From Candidatus Hermodarchaeota archaeon (GTDB lineage: Archaea; Asgardarchaeota; Hermodarchaeia; Hermodarchaeales; Hermodarchaeaceae), in the NCBI GenBank assembly GCA_016839805.1, contig JAEOTO010000011.1:1-64000 (forward strand): 64,000 nucleotides of DNA. The letters run 5' to 3'. Shown here in pieces: positions 62,179 to 64,000 of this stretch. A program made the translations under genes and the position numbers. Position 1 is the stretch's first letter. Each line of letters begins with the position of its first letter. Below the pieces are notes generated by a model that was not told where the DNA came from, ran no database searches, and saw nothing but the letters and a program-made list of their open reading frames with translations.

Positions 62179-63459
62179 CTACAAGTGGTTATTTTCCATC
62201 ATTATGGACTCGATGGACTGGGTGTTTTTTTTGTGTTGGGATTGGGGGATTGAAAACCGAAGCGTCCGTTGTTGATTAAGCTCGTTAACAAAAACCTCAG
62301 AGGCTCTACCAACAAATTCGAGGGACTGAGGGGCGATGTTATCAATTCGATCATGTGGTGTGTGATTGAGGAGGAAATTCACTCCTCCACCAAACCACCA
62401 GTGCACTGCTGGAATACCATAATACGCAAAGATGCGGTTATCTCCTCCGGTAGGCGCTAGTCGCATTTCTGGGTTCCATTGATGAATCGCTTGATTGACT
62501 CGGGTGAGCAGCCGTTTTTCTCCAATTACACCTAGGGCTAAATTACCAATTCGGGCCCCTTGTACGTCAAAATTCAGATTCAGTTTAATCTCATCTAATG
62601 AAGTTGAATGCGTTTGGCAATAATGCCGCGCTCCTTGTAAGGCGCACTCCTCGCTTCCACAAGCCACGAAGCGTAAGGTCCATCGAGGGGTCGAAGCCGC
62701 GAAGACTCTCGCTAGTTCCAGTAAAATCGCGGTGCCAGCAGCATTATCCGCGGCTCCAGGGGAGTACGGAGCAGAATCATAGTGGGCGGAAAAAAGGATG
62801 ACATCTGGTTCTAGTCCTGGAATTTCACCAATCACATTGAAACTTTCTGACTGGAGAATTGTTACATCCGCTAGGATAGTTAGTTCTCTCGCATTGGCTA
62901 ACAACTTCGCTCCATCTTGATAACTAACAGAGATTATCGGTGGTAAAAGGTCGAAATCGCCCGTGTTTAATGCACTATAGATAAAACCCATAGGAAGTTT
63001 GGGTGGAATCCCTGGATGATATGTGACATAGATAATTCCTTGAACACCTGCTTGGATGAGATCCTGCACGACTTGTTGCGAGAAATCCCGAGTATATAAT
63101 ATAACGATTTTGTCAGAAAAACGGCTTAGATTATCGGGAGTGGGATTCCAACTCCATGAAGTGTACTTCACAACTGGACCTGATACGCCCTCACTCTCAG
63201 TGGAACCAGATAGTCCAAAGCTTAACCCCTCAAATGTACGAGTTCCGGCGATAATTTGGGCCTTTTTTTGACGACTTGTAAGGACAGGAAACGCTTCGGC
63301 ATGAACGTTTTCAAGACCATATTGCGATAACTGGGTACAGAGATAGTCCTTCGTGGTTACCGTACTCTCCAGTCCCTGCACCCGTACACCAATAGATTGC
63401 GCTAAATGACGACAAACCTCAAATGCAGTGTCACCTGAAAACTTCTGCGTCTCTTTCAT
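62179..63459 (-). CDS. M28-family zinc peptidase with PA-like insert
   Basis: The 426-residue protein (ATG 63459, MKETQKFSGDTAF) has an M28 metallopeptidase core: first zinc ligands in LFSAHYDSAPYSPGAADNAAGTA, catalytic Glu pair in CGSEECALQGARHY, and a late ligand in LLNHTPHDRIDNI. A PA-type insert (about residues 80-190) contains VKYTSWSWNPTPDNLSRFSDKIVILYTRD. No signal peptide is obvious. These enzymes are aminopeptidases or carboxypeptidases. The frame is open to 63498. Confidence 0.87.
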   Translation of the reverse strand: MKETQKFSGDTAFEVCRHLAQSIGVRVQGLESTVTTKDYLCTQLSQYGLENVHAEAFPVLTSRQKKAQIIAGTRTFEGLSFGLSGSTESEGVSGPVVKYTSWSWNPTPDNLSRFSDKIVILYTRDFSQQVVQDLIQAGVQGIIYVTYHPGIPPKLPMGFIYSALNTGDFDLLPPIISVSYQDGAKLLANARELTILADVTILQSESFNVIGEIPGLEPDVILFSAHYDSAPYSPGAADNAAGTAILLELARVFAASTPRWTLRFVACGSEECALQGARHYCQTHSTSLDEIKLNLNFDVQGARIGNLALGVIGEKRLLTRVNQAIHQWNPEMRLAPTGGDNRIFAYYGIPAVHWWFGGGVNFLLNHTPHDRIDNIAPQSLEFVGRASEVFVNELNQQRTLRFSIPQSQHKKNTQSIESIMMENNHL

Positions 63460-63621
63460 GTCAAAAGAATAGGTCAACCCATTAAAAAAAGAGCTCACGA
63501 GAATGGTAACTTACCACGCAACGAAAACAGCTTTTAATGTCCAAGAAGCTAGTATAAATGGGGATCTGTTTTCTCAATAAGAAGTTGTTAATTATTTAAT
63601 GAAATTTCGTTGAATTTTAAG

Positions 63622-63726
63622 CTTTCTTGTGTGGTGCATGCGGTGAATGGGCATATGGCGTTGTGTGTTGAAGTTCAGAATCATCTTGGTGAGACGACGC
63701 AGGTTATCCAGAACTTCGAAGATTAA
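63622..63726 (+). repeat. mvhA-tail fragment 5, complete
   Basis: A second perfect 35-codon tail, LSCVVHAVNG...QNFED-stop, similar in codons to fragment 3 but with several synonymous and a few amino-acid changes. It begins after DPC like the others. Confidence 0.88.
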
Positions 63727-63735
63727 TAGATTCGG

Positions 63736-63975
63736 TTACGTGGGTTTGCTTGCTATCACGCGCCAATTGACAAAGTTGTCGATAATGCGCCAAACACCGT
63801 GCACTACAATGAAAGTGAGTAATCCGAGTAATGGATAAACGATGTTTGTTCCCCATATGTCTATTTCGTTATTTACGAAATATTGGAGAATGCCAATCGC
63901 TACAAGGAATTGGCTGATGGCAATGATGATTTGAAAGATAAACCTGATGCTTGATCCAGTCCTTTCTCGCATCAT
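63736..63975 (-). CDS. Small two-TM protein
   Basis: This 79-residue protein has two hydrophobic segments (about 11-33 and 44-62) and a short basic tail. It begins about 25 bases from the window end and stops 10 bases after tail fragment 5. No family is recognised. Confidence 0.5.
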   Translation of the reverse strand: MMRERTGSSIRFIFQIIIAISQFLVAIGILQYFVNNEIDIWGTNIVYPLLGLLTFIVVHGVWRIIDNFVNWRVIASKPT

Positions 63976-64000
63976 AACTCACCTCCCTTCAAGCTCTATA

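Noticed and set aside
61882-62253. Plus-strand frame of 123 codons
   Set aside because: It starts inside the decayed hydrogenase-tail fragment 4 and ends antisense to the M28 peptidase; no family-like sequence.
55939-63726. CRISPR-like array
   Set aside because: The repeats are coding tail fragments of variable length, separated by whole genes, without regular short spacers or cas genes.

Overview
This window is a piece of archaeal chromosome, most likely from an Asgard archaeon or a close relative. The information-processing genes are archaeal: RpoL, RpoF, TFS, Csl4, PriS/PriL, a GINS subunit, PCNA, Nop10, Pus10, TrmY, SRP54, deoxyhypusine synthase and aIF5A. The list also includes eL38, whose phyletic distribution (TACK plus Asgard) argues against a euryarchaeon, a presenilin-like protease, a DRG-type GTPase, and a protein that looks like a longin/roadblock fold joined to a winged helix. 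Placement below the Asgard level is not possible from sequence reading alone.

Layout. 1-2.9 kb: 3' part of a long secreted protein, an EMAP-type tRNA-binding protein and a PAC2-family protein. 3.0-4.4 kb: a frameshifted tnpB. 4.5-7.3 kb: beta-CASP nuclease, presenilin-like protease, eL38, an intron-bearing tRNA-Glu(CUC), and eL40, which is only 53 codons long. 7.3-9.9 kb: sucCD and an Lrp-type regulator. 10-19 kb: KH protein, TruD, Pth2, HAD phosphatase, geranylgeranyl-reductase-like flavoprotein, TFS, RNase III-like protein, RpoL, Csl4, METTL5-like methylase, enolase, uL16. 19.3-20.5 kb: a second tnpB carrying one in-frame TAG. 20.7-30 kb: a mostly leftward housekeeping run (DRG GTPase, HemK-like methylase, KsgA, DUF655, RpoF, eL21, Pus10, TrmY, SRP54, DHS, aIF5A). 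30-41.6 kb: a rightward run (NAD kinase, Nob1, EF-1beta, Cdc48 with an intein, OB protein, PCNA, PriL, PriS, GINS, eL44, eS27, aIF2alpha, Nop10). 41.5-46.8 kb: AglB, GcvH, a tRNA-Leu(CAA) that reads as having four introns, the longin-like protein and a 7-TM protein.

46.9-56.0 kb is one tightly packed operon, hdrC-hdrB-ferredoxin-korA-korB-korG-hdrA-mvhD-mvhG-mvhA. It joins a heterodisulfide-reductase-type electron-bifurcating module and a group 3c-like [NiFe] hydrogenase to a 2-oxoacid:ferredoxin oxidoreductase. A perfect 8-bp inverted repeat lies just upstream of the first gene.

56.0-64.0 kb is accessory DNA with an unusual repeating structure. After the intact mvhA comes a LAGLIDADG homing-endonuclease gene. 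Then five further copies of the last ~35 codons of a hydrogenase large subunit, starting inside the L2 Cys motif, lie scattered in direct orientation between unrelated genes: a PH-like/Zn-ribbon remnant, a papain-family protease with a separate propeptide-like gene, small membrane proteins and an M28 peptidase. I read this as repeated insertion at the 3' end of mvhA, each event displacing the old tail. Together with the four-intron tRNA-Leu, this is the most interesting signal in the window.
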